Program-made: the position numbers and the translations under genes | Shown: piece by piece, positions 17,205-25,710 of the stretch | How the letters are laid out: each line of letters begins with the position of its first letter | How positions within the stretch are numbered: position 1 is the stretch's first letter | The notes under the pieces: model-generated | Told to the model about the DNA's origin: nothing | The model's input: only the letters and a program-made list of their open reading frames with translations | Database searches by the model: none | NCBI RefSeq assembly: GCF_000876655.1 | Contig: NZ_JYCN01000022.1 | Location: forward strand, 1-64,000 | Direction of reading: 5' to 3' | Origin: Arthrobacter sp. SPG23 | Lineage (GTDB): Bacteria; Actinomycetota; Actinomycetes; Actinomycetales; Micrococcaceae | Length of the DNA stretch: 64,000 bases

Positions 17205-20200
17205 CGGAAGCTGTTGCTTTTGCCAGGGCGGTGGTTCCGCCGAGGGCGGCTGTCACGATGTCTTCGAGCTGTTCCGCCGTACCAAGATCATGGGGGCGGA
17301 CCACCTGGTTTTCGCCCACGTAGTAGAAGGCTGCCCGGACACTGTCCAGCGGAACGCCCTTGAGCCGTGCCCAGGCAAGACGGTAGACGGCCAGCTGGAC
17401 GGCCTTCACCTTCAGCTGTCCCGCGGCGGGGCGGCGGCCTGTCTTCCAGTCCACGAGGTCCCAGCCGCCGTCGGTGTCCCTGAACACGGCATCGATCCGG
17501 CCGCGCACCACAACGTCACCGATGCGCGTTTCCACCGGAACCTCCACGTGGGCAGGCGCCCGGTGCGCCCATTCCGAATTCCTGAAGGTCTCCACCATGG
17601 AGTCCAGCCCGTACGCCTCGTCAATGTGGTTGTCCGAACCGGGTGCCTCATCCAGCTCCAGCATGCCTGCTTTGCCGAAGTATTCTTCCACCCAGGCATG
17701 GAAGGCCGTGCCTTTGCGGGCGGACATGCCTGGTTCCCGGGGAACCGGCCGCCGCAGCCGCGCCAGCACCGATTCGGGGTCGTCGCCCAGATCCACGAAC
17801 GTCGAAGCGGAAATGTGGCCGGGCAGGTGGACGTCCTGTACCGCGGCCCTGCGGAATCGGCGCTCCAGCAACAGCTCAGCTTCCTGCGCCCAGTTGGCGG
17901 CGACGCCCCGGAGCTGCCGGGGCCCCTCGCCCGCAGCTGGATCTGCCGGGGCATCACTTGCCGGGTCCGTGGACATGGCCTCGCGGACCCGTCGTGCTGC
18001 CGTTTCCATCGCTGCACGGCGCCCCGGAACCAGCCTGAGCCTGACACCTGTCCGCGGATCGGCAGGCCCTTCCAGCGGATCATACGGCCACAGGGCCACT
18101 TCGAGGTCCTGTGTCAACGGACTTTCGGCAGGCAGCGCCGGCTCCTCCACCGATGCGGGATGCACGACGGCGGCGCGTCCGGCGGCCGCTTCCGCCGGCC
18201 CCCGGGCCTGCTCCTCCGCTGCGGCGGCTTCACCGTCGCCTGCCCCGACACCTGCAAGAGGTGCCAGCTCCGAGAGGAACGGAGACATCTCCGCCATTCC
18301 GGCCCGGGAACCGACCCAGGCCGCACTCGAAACCCACAGCACGAATTTGGCCCGGGTGTACGCCACATAGGCCAGCCTGCGCTCTTCGGCTTCGCCGTGC
18401 GCCTGGACGTCGGCTTTGAAGTCTTTTTCGGCGTCCAGCCAGCCTTTTTGATCCGGCTGGTCCGTGTCCCACTGGGGCAGGTCGGCACGGTCTCCCCGCA
18501 AGGGCCAGGGCAGGGCAGCGCTTCCGCTGCTCCAGCGCGAATCCCGGCTGCTGGGAAACGCTCCCGCGTTCAGGCCGGGGACGAAGACAACATCCCACTC
18601 CAGGCCTTTTGAAGCATGCACTGTCAGCAGCTGCACCGCTTCATGATTGACGTCCGGGGCAGCGACGTCCAGCCCGCCCTCCTCCGTTGCCGCGGCTTCC
18701 AGCCAGGCCAGGAACGCCAGGACGTCAACCCGGTGCGAGGTGTGGAGGAATCCGGCCGCGGCATCGTGGAATGCGTCCAGGTTTCGCCGCGCCTGGTGGA
18801 TGCTGATGCCGGGACGGGCCGCCACTTCGATATCCAGTAGCATGGCCCGTTCCACTTCGCCCAGCAGAGTGGTGAGGTCATCGCCCATAAACCCCCTGAG
18901 CTGCCGGAGTTCAGCCGAGAGGGCATCCAGCCGGTCCAGGGCGTCGCGGCTCAGCGTCCGGCCGTGGGCCGAGGTCCATCCCTCCCGGGGCAGCCAGTCC
19001 AGGGCTTCCACCAGGCTGGCGGAATCGGTGATGTCGCTCTCGATGACCGCAGCGTCCGGATCGTCAGCCTCATCCCCTTCCTTGCCCGGGTGCCCTCGGC
19101 GGCGGGCCAGGAAAGATGACCAGTCCCGGAACGCCATGAGGTCGGCCGGGCCTATGCGCCATCGTGCTCCGGCGAGGAGCCGCATGAGGGAATCCGAACG
19201 TCCCGGATCCGCGAGTACCCGCAGCGTGGCGACCAGGTCCACGATCTCCGGGGTATCCAGGAGTCCTCCGAGGCCCACGATTTCGTAGGGGATCCCGCGC
19301 AGCTCAAACTCACGCCGGATGCATTCCATCTGTGCACGGCGGCGGCATAGGACCGCCATGGCAGGAGGTACGCGGTCGGCGCCGGCGGGTTCCTCGAAGT
19401 CCGTGACGCGGTACCGCAGGACATCCGCCGCGATGGCCCTGGCCTCGTCTTCGTCCGTTGCAAAGCGCCCGATGACGACCTTCCCGTCGGCTGCAGCCGG
19501 ACTCGGCCGCAGCGGCGGGACCTCCACGGAATCCGCGGACTCCCGCTCCCCCGCCGGACCGGCGTGCATCGCGGCGGCGCTGAGGGGCGCCGAAATGACG
19601 TTTGCCGCGGAAAGGATGTTGCGCCCGTTGCGCCACGCGGTTGTCAGGTAAGAGGTTGGCGCGACCGCAAACGAGCCGCCGACCTGGACCGGAAATTCCC
19701 GGACGAAATGGAAGAGCTGGCCGGCGGAAGCCCCGCGGAACCCATAGATCGACTGGTTGGGGTCGCCCACCGCCGTCACGGCATGGCCGCCGCCGAAGAG
19801 CCTGGAAAAGAGCACCAACTGGGCGTGCGAGGTGTCCTGGAATTCGTCGAGCAGCACCACTTTGAAGCGCTGGCGTTCCACCTCGGCGGCCAGCGGAATC
19901 TCGCTGGCTACCCGCGCGGCAAGCGCCACCAGGTCGCCGAAGTCCAGCGCGCCGCGGACCCGCTTCGCGTCCGCATACCTGCCCACCATTTCGGCAACGC
20001 TGGCCCTGGTGCGCAGCATGGCCCCGAGTTCGCCGGCAGCCTGCGTCGGGTTCTTTTTGGCTCCGGCCACGTAGGGCAGGGCTTGAAATTCCGCCACCCG
20101 CTCCATTAGCCATTCCTGCACCTCGGCCGGATCACGGAGGTGTTCAGCACATTCGCCCGCGAGCTGGATGACGGCCTTCACCAGAGTCGATTTGGCAGCA

Positions 20201-20727
20201 CGGAAGTGTTCGTATTCGCCGTCGAAGGCCTCAACAACTTCGCTCGCCAGCTGCCAGGCCTGCGCTCCGCCTAACAGGACAACATCACGTTCGACGCCGA
20301 GCCGGAGCCCGTAGTCGGACACAATGCCGCTGGCGTAGGAGTGATACGTGGAAACCTTGGGTTCCAGGGCATCCTCGCTGAGCAGGCCTGCGGGGAAAAT
20401 CCTGTGTTCGGAGTCCTCCGCCGCGATCCGTTGAAGCGCCGACAACTTGGACCGGATCCGGCTGGCCAGTTCACCGGCTGCTTTGCGCGTGAACGTAACG
20501 CCCAGGACTTCTTCCGGCCGGACCCAGCCGTTGGCAACGAGCCACACCACACGGTCCGCCATAGTGGCGGTCTTGCCGGATCCGGCACCGGCAATGACCA
20601 GCCGCGGAGTGAGCGGCGAGGAAATAATGGCGGACTGCTCTGCGGTGGGGTTGTTGCGTTCGCCCAGCATGGCAGTCAGCTCTTCCGGGGAAAACCGCGG
20701 GGCCGGGACGTCGGGGGGCGTGGTCAT
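17176..20727 (-). CDS. adnB: AdnB-like helicase-nuclease subunit
   Basis: 1183 residues. N-terminal SF1A UvrD-like motor: Walker A VIAGAGSGKTATMADRVV, motif II LLDEFQDTSHAQ, motif III GDPNQSIYGFRGAS, VQLLTVHASKGLEWDVVF, AYTRAKFVLWVSS. C-terminal RecB-family nuclease: GTAFHAWVEEYFG, GRIDAVFRD and LVDWKTGRR with QLAVYRLAW. The mycobacterial AdnAB heterodimer resects double-strand breaks; this is the second, canonical-motor subunit. Start ATG at 20727 overlaps the adnA stop (ATGA), with AGG 8 nt upstream. Assignment to AdnB is by order, size and intact motor motifs. Confidence 0.88.
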   Translation of the reverse strand: MTTPPDVPAPRFSPEELTAMLGERNNPTAEQSAIISSPLTPRLVIAGAGSGKTATMADRVVWLVANGWVRPEEVLGVTFTRKAAGELASRIRSKLSALQRIAAEDSEHRIFPAGLLSEDALEPKVSTYHSYASGIVSDYGLRLGVERDVVLLGGAQAWQLASEVVEAFDGEYEHFRAAKSTLVKAVIQLAGECAEHLRDPAEVQEWLMERVAEFQALPYVAGAKKNPTQAAGELGAMLRTRASVAEMVGRYADAKRVRGALDFGDLVALAARVASEIPLAAEVERQRFKVVLLDEFQDTSHAQLVLFSRLFGGGHAVTAVGDPNQSIYGFRGASAGQLFHFVREFPVQVGGSFAVAPTSYLTTAWRNGRNILSAANVISAPLSAAAMHAGPAGERESADSVEVPPLRPSPAAADGKVVIGRFATDEDEARAIAADVLRYRVTDFEEPAGADRVPPAMAVLCRRRAQMECIRREFELRGIPYEIVGLGGLLDTPEIVDLVATLRVLADPGRSDSLMRLLAGARWRIGPADLMAFRDWSSFLARRRGHPGKEGDEADDPDAAVIESDITDSASLVEALDWLPREGWTSAHGRTLSRDALDRLDALSAELRQLRGFMGDDLTTLLGEVERAMLLDIEVAARPGISIHQARRNLDAFHDAAAGFLHTSHRVDVLAFLAWLEAAATEEGGLDVAAPDVNHEAVQLLTVHASKGLEWDVVFVPGLNAGAFPSSRDSRWSSGSAALPWPLRGDRADLPQWDTDQPDQKGWLDAEKDFKADVQAHGEAEERRLAYVAYTRAKFVLWVSSAAWVGSRAGMAEMSPFLSELAPLAGVGAGDGEAAAAEEQARGPAEAAAGRAAVVHPASVEEPALPAESPLTQDLEVALWPYDPLEGPADPRTGVRLRLVPGRRAAMETAARRVREAMSTDPASDAPADPAAGEGPRQLRGVAANWAQEAELLLERRFRRAAVQDVHLPGHISASTFVDLGDDPESVLARLRRPVPREPGMSARKGTAFHAWVEEYFGKAGMLELDEAPGSDNHIDEAYGLDSMVETFRNSEWAHRAPAHVEVPVETRIGDVVVRGRIDAVFRDTDGGWDLVDWKTGRRPAAGQLKVKAVQLAVYRLAWARLKGVPLDSVRAAFYYVGENQVVRPHDLGTAEQLEDIVTAALGGTTALAKATASASGTSRPQS

Positions 20728-23700
20728 TCAGTAACCTGCTTTCCGCGCGGACAAAGGGGACAAACCTCCGGCAGCCGGCAGCCATGGCCGCCGTGACCCG
20801 ATTTTGCCGGATCGTGGCGCGCCTCGAAAGCACTGCCGGACATGAGCCGGGCGGCGTCATTCACCATGTCGAGCGCCCAGTTGTTATCGGAGCCCTCCAG
20901 CGGCTCCTGGACCTGGATGCCGGGGCTCTTGTTGCTCGTGCCAAGCTGGGCCAGCACGGCACCGCCGGGCTGAACAACGCCCGGCCGGATGTCGCCATCC
21001 GCTGTGCCGGGTTCCGTAAACCCTCCGGCCAGTACCGCGGCCTGGTAGGCACCCAGCTGGGGGTGGCGGGCCAGGTCTGCCTTGGACGGCTGGCGTTTGC
21101 CGGTTTTGAGGTCCACGATCACCAGGCGTCCTTCGGAATCGATCTCCAGCCGGTCCACCTGTCCGCGGAGTACCGCGGACCTGACCTCGGGCTCAGCATC
21201 AGTTGCCGCCGGTACCAAGGTTTCCGGCTGCGGGATGTCCACGATGTCAGGCAGTTTCACTTCGAAGTCCCGCTCTACGCCGACAAGGCTCCGGCCTTCG
21301 CTGCGCATGACCAGGATGTACTGTGCGAGCTTCCGGACCATGCTTTCGGCGCGCTGGAAATCCAGTTTGCCTTCCCAGTTGTCCTTCATGCCGAGGGCCG
21401 GCCACCGCCGGACCAGTTCCGCAAGGTATTCCGCGCCGGAAGCGTCCGGGAGATCCTGCGCGATGGCGTGGACCAGCGTTCCCAGGCTCCTGGCGAAGTC
21501 GGTGGCTGCTTCACCGCCGGCAGCCTGGATGAACCAGTCCAGCGGCGATTTCTGGACGGATTCCACCTTGGACGGCGAGACGAACACTGTTCCTCCGGGC
21601 GGAACGATCCGTTCTCCGGAAGAGAGCGGCGCGAGCCCCCACCAGGAATCGGGATGGGCACCGGGGACGGGCGGTTCGGCTGCGGCCAGGCCGGCTAGGA
21701 CCCTTGCCGCTTCGACGGATTCAGCGGCGGACCCCCCGTCCAGTTGCGCATGCTGCCGAAGCTCGGCCACGAGGGCACGGAGGGTCATGGGCCGTTCCAC
21801 AGGGGTGAACGTACGCCGGTCCTGCCCGGGATGAAGCGGCGCGACATAGTCGAGGAAAGAGGACGGCTGTTCGTCCTCCGATGAAACGGCGGTGCAGATC
21901 AACACCTCACGGGCCCGGGAAACCGCCGTGGAGAAACTGCGGAGTTCGTCGTACCGGATTTCCCGCAACCTGCTGATCGGCCCGAGTTGCAGGGCGTGCT
22001 CCACCCCGTGCTCCACGGCATCGGCGAAGAGCGTGCTGCCCAGGAGCTCCCCCCGGAGCCTGGTGTTGGGCCACACTCCTTCCTGGAGGCCAGCGATGAT
22101 GACGACGGGCCATTCACGTCCGGCGGCACTTGCCGGCGTCATAAGTTCCACTGCATCTTCCAGCTGCGCGCGGGCCGCCAGGGTGTCCATGGGCAGTTCC
22201 TGGCTGAGCAGGTACTCAAGGAACTGGTCCGGGCCCGAGCCCGGCAACTGGTCCACATAGCGCTCGGCGGTATGGAAGAGGGCCATCATGGCGTCCAGGT
22301 CCCGGTCTGCCCTGGCCCCCGCCGCGCCACCGGCCAATGCGGCGTCAGTCCAGCGTGCGGCAAGACCTGTTGAGTTCCACAGCGCCCACAGCACTGTCTC
22401 CGCGTTTCCTCCCGGTGCCCGCGCCGCCGCCCGCCCGGCCTCGATCATGCGCGCCACACGCCTGGCAGAACGGCCTTCGATACCGGTGGTGGCCAGGGCG
22501 CCCGGCTCCAGCAGCGACTCGACCAGCAACGCATCGCTGGTGCGTCCGCCGCCGCCGAGGATCTCCTCGCGGCGCAATGTCTGGCGCAGCCGGCGCAGCT
22601 CAATGGAGGTTGCTCCGCCGATCCGGGAGGTCAGCAGTGCCACTGCCGCTTCAGGGGTCAGCGCGGCGGGATCCAGCGCCACGGCATAGGCATCAAGAAG
22701 GGGCCTGACTGCCACTTCGTCCCGGACGGCGGATTCCGCCACAGGAACCCGGACGGGAATGCCGTGGCCGGCCAGGTGGCGCTGCAGCTGGTTCAGTTGC
22801 CCGCCGTTCCGCACGATCACCGCGATGTCGCCCAGCTCGCGACCGTGGTTCAGGTGTGCATCCAAAATCCGCTGCGCCACATAACGCAGTTCCTGGACCG
22901 GCGACGGAAGGACGTGGCCCTCAACACCGCCGCCTGCCGGAACCGCGCCCGCGTCGGGGCCGTTGGCCTCCGGCCCGACGCCCTCCAGCCTGCGCGCGGA
23001 CTGGCTGCCTGCCCGCTGGGAGATCCGTCCCGCCACCGAAAGCCAGGCCTTGGCGACTGCAGGCGTGTGGCGGTGGGTGTACCAGAGCGGGCGCTCCAGG
23101 ACCGCAACCGGGACGGCAGCGTCCCGGGGGGCGCGTCCGCTCGCATCTGCAGGAGCCAGCAGGTGCGGCAACTCGGCCGTGAGGTCGGGCCGGGCACCGC
23201 GGAACCCCTGGACGACGGTGTCCGGCGAGGATGCCACATAGACATCCTTGCCTGACGCGATATCCGCCAACAGTTCGAACACGGCCGGGTTGGCTTCCTG
23301 GATGTCGTCCACCAGGATCAGCTGAAGGCGTTCCCGTTCGGCGGCCAGGAATTCGGGGGCATCCTGGAAGATTTGGCGGGCCGCAGTGATGATTCCCGCG
23401 GGGTCGAATGCCTCCGGCATCCGAAGGTCCAGTACGTCGCGGTATTCGGCGTACAGCGCGGCGGCAGCGATCCAGTCCGGACGGTTGCACTGCCGGGCCA
23501 AAGCCACCAAATCGGCGGGCGTCCGGCCGGATTCGATGATCCGGTCAAAGAGCTGGCGTACCTCCTGGCGGAAACCACGGGTCTCCAGGGCGGCACCGAG
23601 GTCTTCCGGCCACGGCAGCTCAAGACCAGGCAGGGCATGGCCCTCGAGCAGTTCCTTGATGATGAGGTCCTGCTCGGGTCCGGACAGAAGCCGCGGCGGC

Positions 23701-24134
23701 CGCGGCAACGGGAGGATGCCTTCCGCCTTGGCGCGCCGGATCAAGTCAAAAGCGTACGATGCCCAGGTGCGTGCCGGCGTAGTGCTGAGGCTCCGGTTAA
23801 GCCGGGCCGTGAAGCGGTCCCGCAGGGTGTCGGCAGCGAGGCGGCTCGGAGCCAGCACGAGCATTCTTTCCGGATCAAGGCCGTCGCGCTCTGCCCGGCG
23901 CACTGCCGCTTCGATGAGCACGGTGGACTTTCCTGTTCCCGGAGCACCCGGAACCAGCACCGGGCCGGAGCCGTGCGGAACGTCCACGGCCGCCTGCTGG
24001 TCCGGTGTCAGCACCGGAACGATGCTGTGGACCTGGCGTGGAGGGAGGAGTCTCAGGCCGGCGGCCGTTCCGGCAGGCCTGGCAACCGTTAGCTGCCCGG
24101 ACTGAACCTCCGGGGAATCGCTGGTAAGTGTCAC
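20724..24134 (-). CDS. adnA: AdnA-like helicase-nuclease subunit
   Basis: 1136 residues, UvrD/AddB-like motor plus RecB-family nuclease. Walker A is the AdnA-type PGAPGTGKST and motif II is the degenerate VDDIQEANPAVF, unlike the canonical DExQ of its partner. Motor motifs later: IIAGLQEGVWPNTRLRGE and SRAREVLICTAVSS. Nuclease domain near residues 905-1060: GTLVHAIAQDL, GQVDRLEID, VIVDLKTGKR and QLGAYQAAVL. A Cys cluster (GCRLPEVCPLC) ends the protein; whether it binds metal is unknown. GTG start overlaps the upstream ATL gene's stop (GTGA), so ATL, adnA and adnB are translationally coupled. Confidence 0.88.
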   Translation of the reverse strand: MTLTSDSPEVQSGQLTVARPAGTAAGLRLLPPRQVHSIVPVLTPDQQAAVDVPHGSGPVLVPGAPGTGKSTVLIEAAVRRAERDGLDPERMLVLAPSRLAADTLRDRFTARLNRSLSTTPARTWASYAFDLIRRAKAEGILPLPRPPRLLSGPEQDLIIKELLEGHALPGLELPWPEDLGAALETRGFRQEVRQLFDRIIESGRTPADLVALARQCNRPDWIAAAALYAEYRDVLDLRMPEAFDPAGIITAARQIFQDAPEFLAAERERLQLILVDDIQEANPAVFELLADIASGKDVYVASSPDTVVQGFRGARPDLTAELPHLLAPADASGRAPRDAAVPVAVLERPLWYTHRHTPAVAKAWLSVAGRISQRAGSQSARRLEGVGPEANGPDAGAVPAGGGVEGHVLPSPVQELRYVAQRILDAHLNHGRELGDIAVIVRNGGQLNQLQRHLAGHGIPVRVPVAESAVRDEVAVRPLLDAYAVALDPAALTPEAAVALLTSRIGGATSIELRRLRQTLRREEILGGGGRTSDALLVESLLEPGALATTGIEGRSARRVARMIEAGRAAARAPGGNAETVLWALWNSTGLAARWTDAALAGGAAGARADRDLDAMMALFHTAERYVDQLPGSGPDQFLEYLLSQELPMDTLAARAQLEDAVELMTPASAAGREWPVVIIAGLQEGVWPNTRLRGELLGSTLFADAVEHGVEHALQLGPISRLREIRYDELRSFSTAVSRAREVLICTAVSSEDEQPSSFLDYVAPLHPGQDRRTFTPVERPMTLRALVAELRQHAQLDGGSAAESVEAARVLAGLAAAEPPVPGAHPDSWWGLAPLSSGERIVPPGGTVFVSPSKVESVQKSPLDWFIQAAGGEAATDFARSLGTLVHAIAQDLPDASGAEYLAELVRRWPALGMKDNWEGKLDFQRAESMVRKLAQYILVMRSEGRSLVGVERDFEVKLPDIVDIPQPETLVPAATDAEPEVRSAVLRGQVDRLEIDSEGRLVIVDLKTGKRQPSKADLARHPQLGAYQAAVLAGGFTEPGTADGDIRPGVVQPGGAVLAQLGTSNKSPGIQVQEPLEGSDNNWALDMVNDAARLMSGSAFEARHDPAKSGHGGHGCRLPEVCPLCPRGKQVTE

Positions 24135-24547
24135 ACAGTCATTTCATCATTGGGGGCGGACATTTTATGGAGCCGCCGCTCCAGCCGCTCGGCAATCAGG
24201 TCAATGAGGTCAAAGTCACCGTCTACCGGGGCCCAGCGCGCCTCGGCCAGGTCAACGCGCCACCGTCCTTCGCCGGTCCGGAGGAAGTCCAGGTAGCGGC
24301 CAAGGAGCGGAGTGTCTTCCTGGAGGTAGAAAGTCAGGGCTTCGCTTGCCAGCCCCTGGGGTGCTTCCCCGGTGGCCCTCAACACGCGCCACCAGGGAAC
24401 TGAACTGCCGTGGTGGCTCATCACGGACCCCACCTGCCTCGCACCGCCGGAACCGAGGAGCTCAGCAATATCGCCGTAGGCCACTGCTGATCCCGGAGGG
24501 ACGAGTTGGACTACGGACAGCACCGCCTCGACATACTCCGTGCGCAT
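24131..24547 (-). CDS. Alkyltransferase-like protein (ATL, MGMT family)
   Basis: 138 residues, the C-terminal DNA-binding domain of O6-alkylguanine-DNA alkyltransferase alone: EAVLSVVQLVPPGSAVAYGD and VGSVMSHHGSSVPWWRVLRA. The active-site motif PCHRV reads PWWRV, with Trp in place of the alkyl-acceptor Cys. Family knowledge: such ATLs bind alkylated guanine without repairing it and hand it to nucleotide excision repair. ATG at 24547 begins the conserved domain; the longer in-frame upstream reading is intergenic repeat. Overlaps adnA by 4 nt. Confidence 0.9.
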   Translation of the reverse strand: MRTEYVEAVLSVVQLVPPGSAVAYGDIAELLGSGGARQVGSVMSHHGSSVPWWRVLRATGEAPQGLASEALTFYLQEDTPLLGRYLDFLRTGEGRWRVDLAEARWAPVDGDFDLIDLIAERLERRLHKMSAPNDEMTV

Positions 24548-24577
24548 GAACCCAGCGTAGCGGTTCCCGTGCGGCGG

Positions 24578-24619
24578 CACGCCACGGCCTGGCACAAACA
24601 CGCCACGGCCTGGCACAAA
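24578..24619. repeat. Two perfect tandem copies of a 21-bp unit
   Basis: Unit CACGCCACGGCCTGGCACAAA at 24578-24598 and again at 24599-24619, adjoining. Each contains GCCA-5 nt-TGGC, an operator-like inverted repeat. It lies in the divergent promoter region between ATL and the exonuclease gene. Confidence 0.9.
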
Positions 24620-24649
24620 ACTGTCGGTGGCAGCAGGTAGTTTTGAATC

Positions 24650-25426
24650 ATGAGCAGCAGGAACACCAGCACCACCAGCACCGTCGGCAGCATCGTCGGC
24701 AGCACCGTCACCGCTTCCGGCACGTGGGACACGCGGCCACGTGCTGCGTTCGACTTGGAGACCACCGGCCGCAACTCGCGCGCCGCCCGGATCGTTACGG
24801 CGTCGGTCACGGTGGTGGATGCCGATGGAACTGTCATCAAGGAGCACGAGTGGCTCGCGGATCCTGGAATCGAGATCCCCGCCGAAGCCAGCGAAGTCCA
24901 CGGCGTCACCACCGAAAAAGCCCGTCAAGAGGGCCGTCCGGCCGCAGAAGTGACCCGGGAACTGGCCTCCGTGCTGCAGGGGTTGTTCGACGACGGCGTC
25001 CCGGTCATTGCATTCAACGCGAGCTATGACTTCACGGTGCTGGCTGCCGAGTCAGCCCGCTACGGGATACCGCAGCTGGAGCGCTTTCCCGTGCTGGATC
25101 CCTACATCATGAACAAGCAGGTGGACCGGTACCGCAAGGGCAAGAGGACACTGACCGCGCTGTGCGAGGAATACAACGTTAACCTTGATAATGCCCACAC
25201 CTCCGCCGCGGACGCTTTGGCGACGCTCCGGATGCTGGATGCCATGGCGGGCAAGTTTCCCAAGCTGCGCATGGCTGCCGGCCAGCTCCACCAACTGCAG
25301 GTCGGATGGGCGGCCCGCCAGGCCGCGGACTTCCAGACCTATCTGCGCAAGACCAAGCCCGCCGCCGTGATTGAAGGCGAGTGGCCCGTCCTCCCCCCGG
25401 AAGACGCCAGCAGGGGCGATTTCTAG
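24650..25426 (+). CDS. DEDDh 3'-5' exonuclease (DnaQ-like)
   Basis: 258 residues. Exonuclease domain motifs: ExoI FDLETTG, ExoII AFNASYDFTVLAAESARY, ExoIII HTSAADALATLRML (DEDDh His present). It resembles the epsilon proofreading domain but has no polymerase or other attached domain; such free-standing proteins act in repair or RNA/DNA trimming. Residues 1-25 are a Ser/Thr/Val/Gly-rich low-complexity start (STTSTVGSIVGSTVT). ATG at 24650; AGG lies about 12 nt upstream. Divergent from the ATL-adnAB operon. Confidence 0.88.
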   Translation: MSSRNTSTTSTVGSIVGSTVTASGTWDTRPRAAFDLETTGRNSRAARIVTASVTVVDADGTVIKEHEWLADPGIEIPAEASEVHGVTTEKARQEGRPAAEVTRELASVLQGLFDDGVPVIAFNASYDFTVLAAESARYGIPQLERFPVLDPYIMNKQVDRYRKGKRTLTALCEEYNVNLDNAHTSAADALATLRMLDAMAGKFPKLRMAAGQLHQLQVGWAARQAADFQTYLRKTKPAAVIEGEWPVLPPEDASRGDF

Positions 25427-25710
25427 CCGCCGCCCCGCACCGGGCCCCGGGGGGAGGCCCGCACTCTGGGATAAGGATCACAGTTGCCGACTGGTCCACG
25501 CTCCGGCAGGTTGGTTCGTGGCAATTTTGCCTATCGCCACGAGGCTGCACGAGCACCGCCGCAATTGGCCCTAGGCGGAACTTCCTGCTGCGGTAAGTGC
25601 CTCGCGCCGAACATTATGCGGAAGTGACTCACCTAAGGCTCCGCTGACATAATTAAGTTCAAAAGCGTGCTTGTGCTATGCCCTGCCCGAGGCCGACCTC
25701 CTGAGGATAA
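25427..25710. other. Upstream region of metNIQ
   Basis: 284 bp without a gene. Contains a hairpin (25516-25522 with 25536-25542), a run of other inverted repeats at 25545-25600, and an imperfect copy of the metN start site near 25470-25490. No known SAM-riboswitch core (such as a GGCAACCCUCC-type segment) was recognised. The likely metN promoter is annotated separately. Confidence 0.4.
25624..25653 (+). promoter_or_regulatory. Possible metN promoter
   Basis: -35-like GTGACT (25624-25629), 18-nt spacer, -10-like CATAAT (25648-25653), in the only A+T-richer stretch upstream of metN. By eye only. Confidence 0.35.

Noticed and set aside
24578..24619. CRISPR-like repeat
   Set aside because: Only two abutting copies without spacers and no cas genes.
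25427..25710. SAM riboswitch upstream of metN
   Set aside because: The conserved SAM-I and SAM-IV core segments could not be found on the plus strand.
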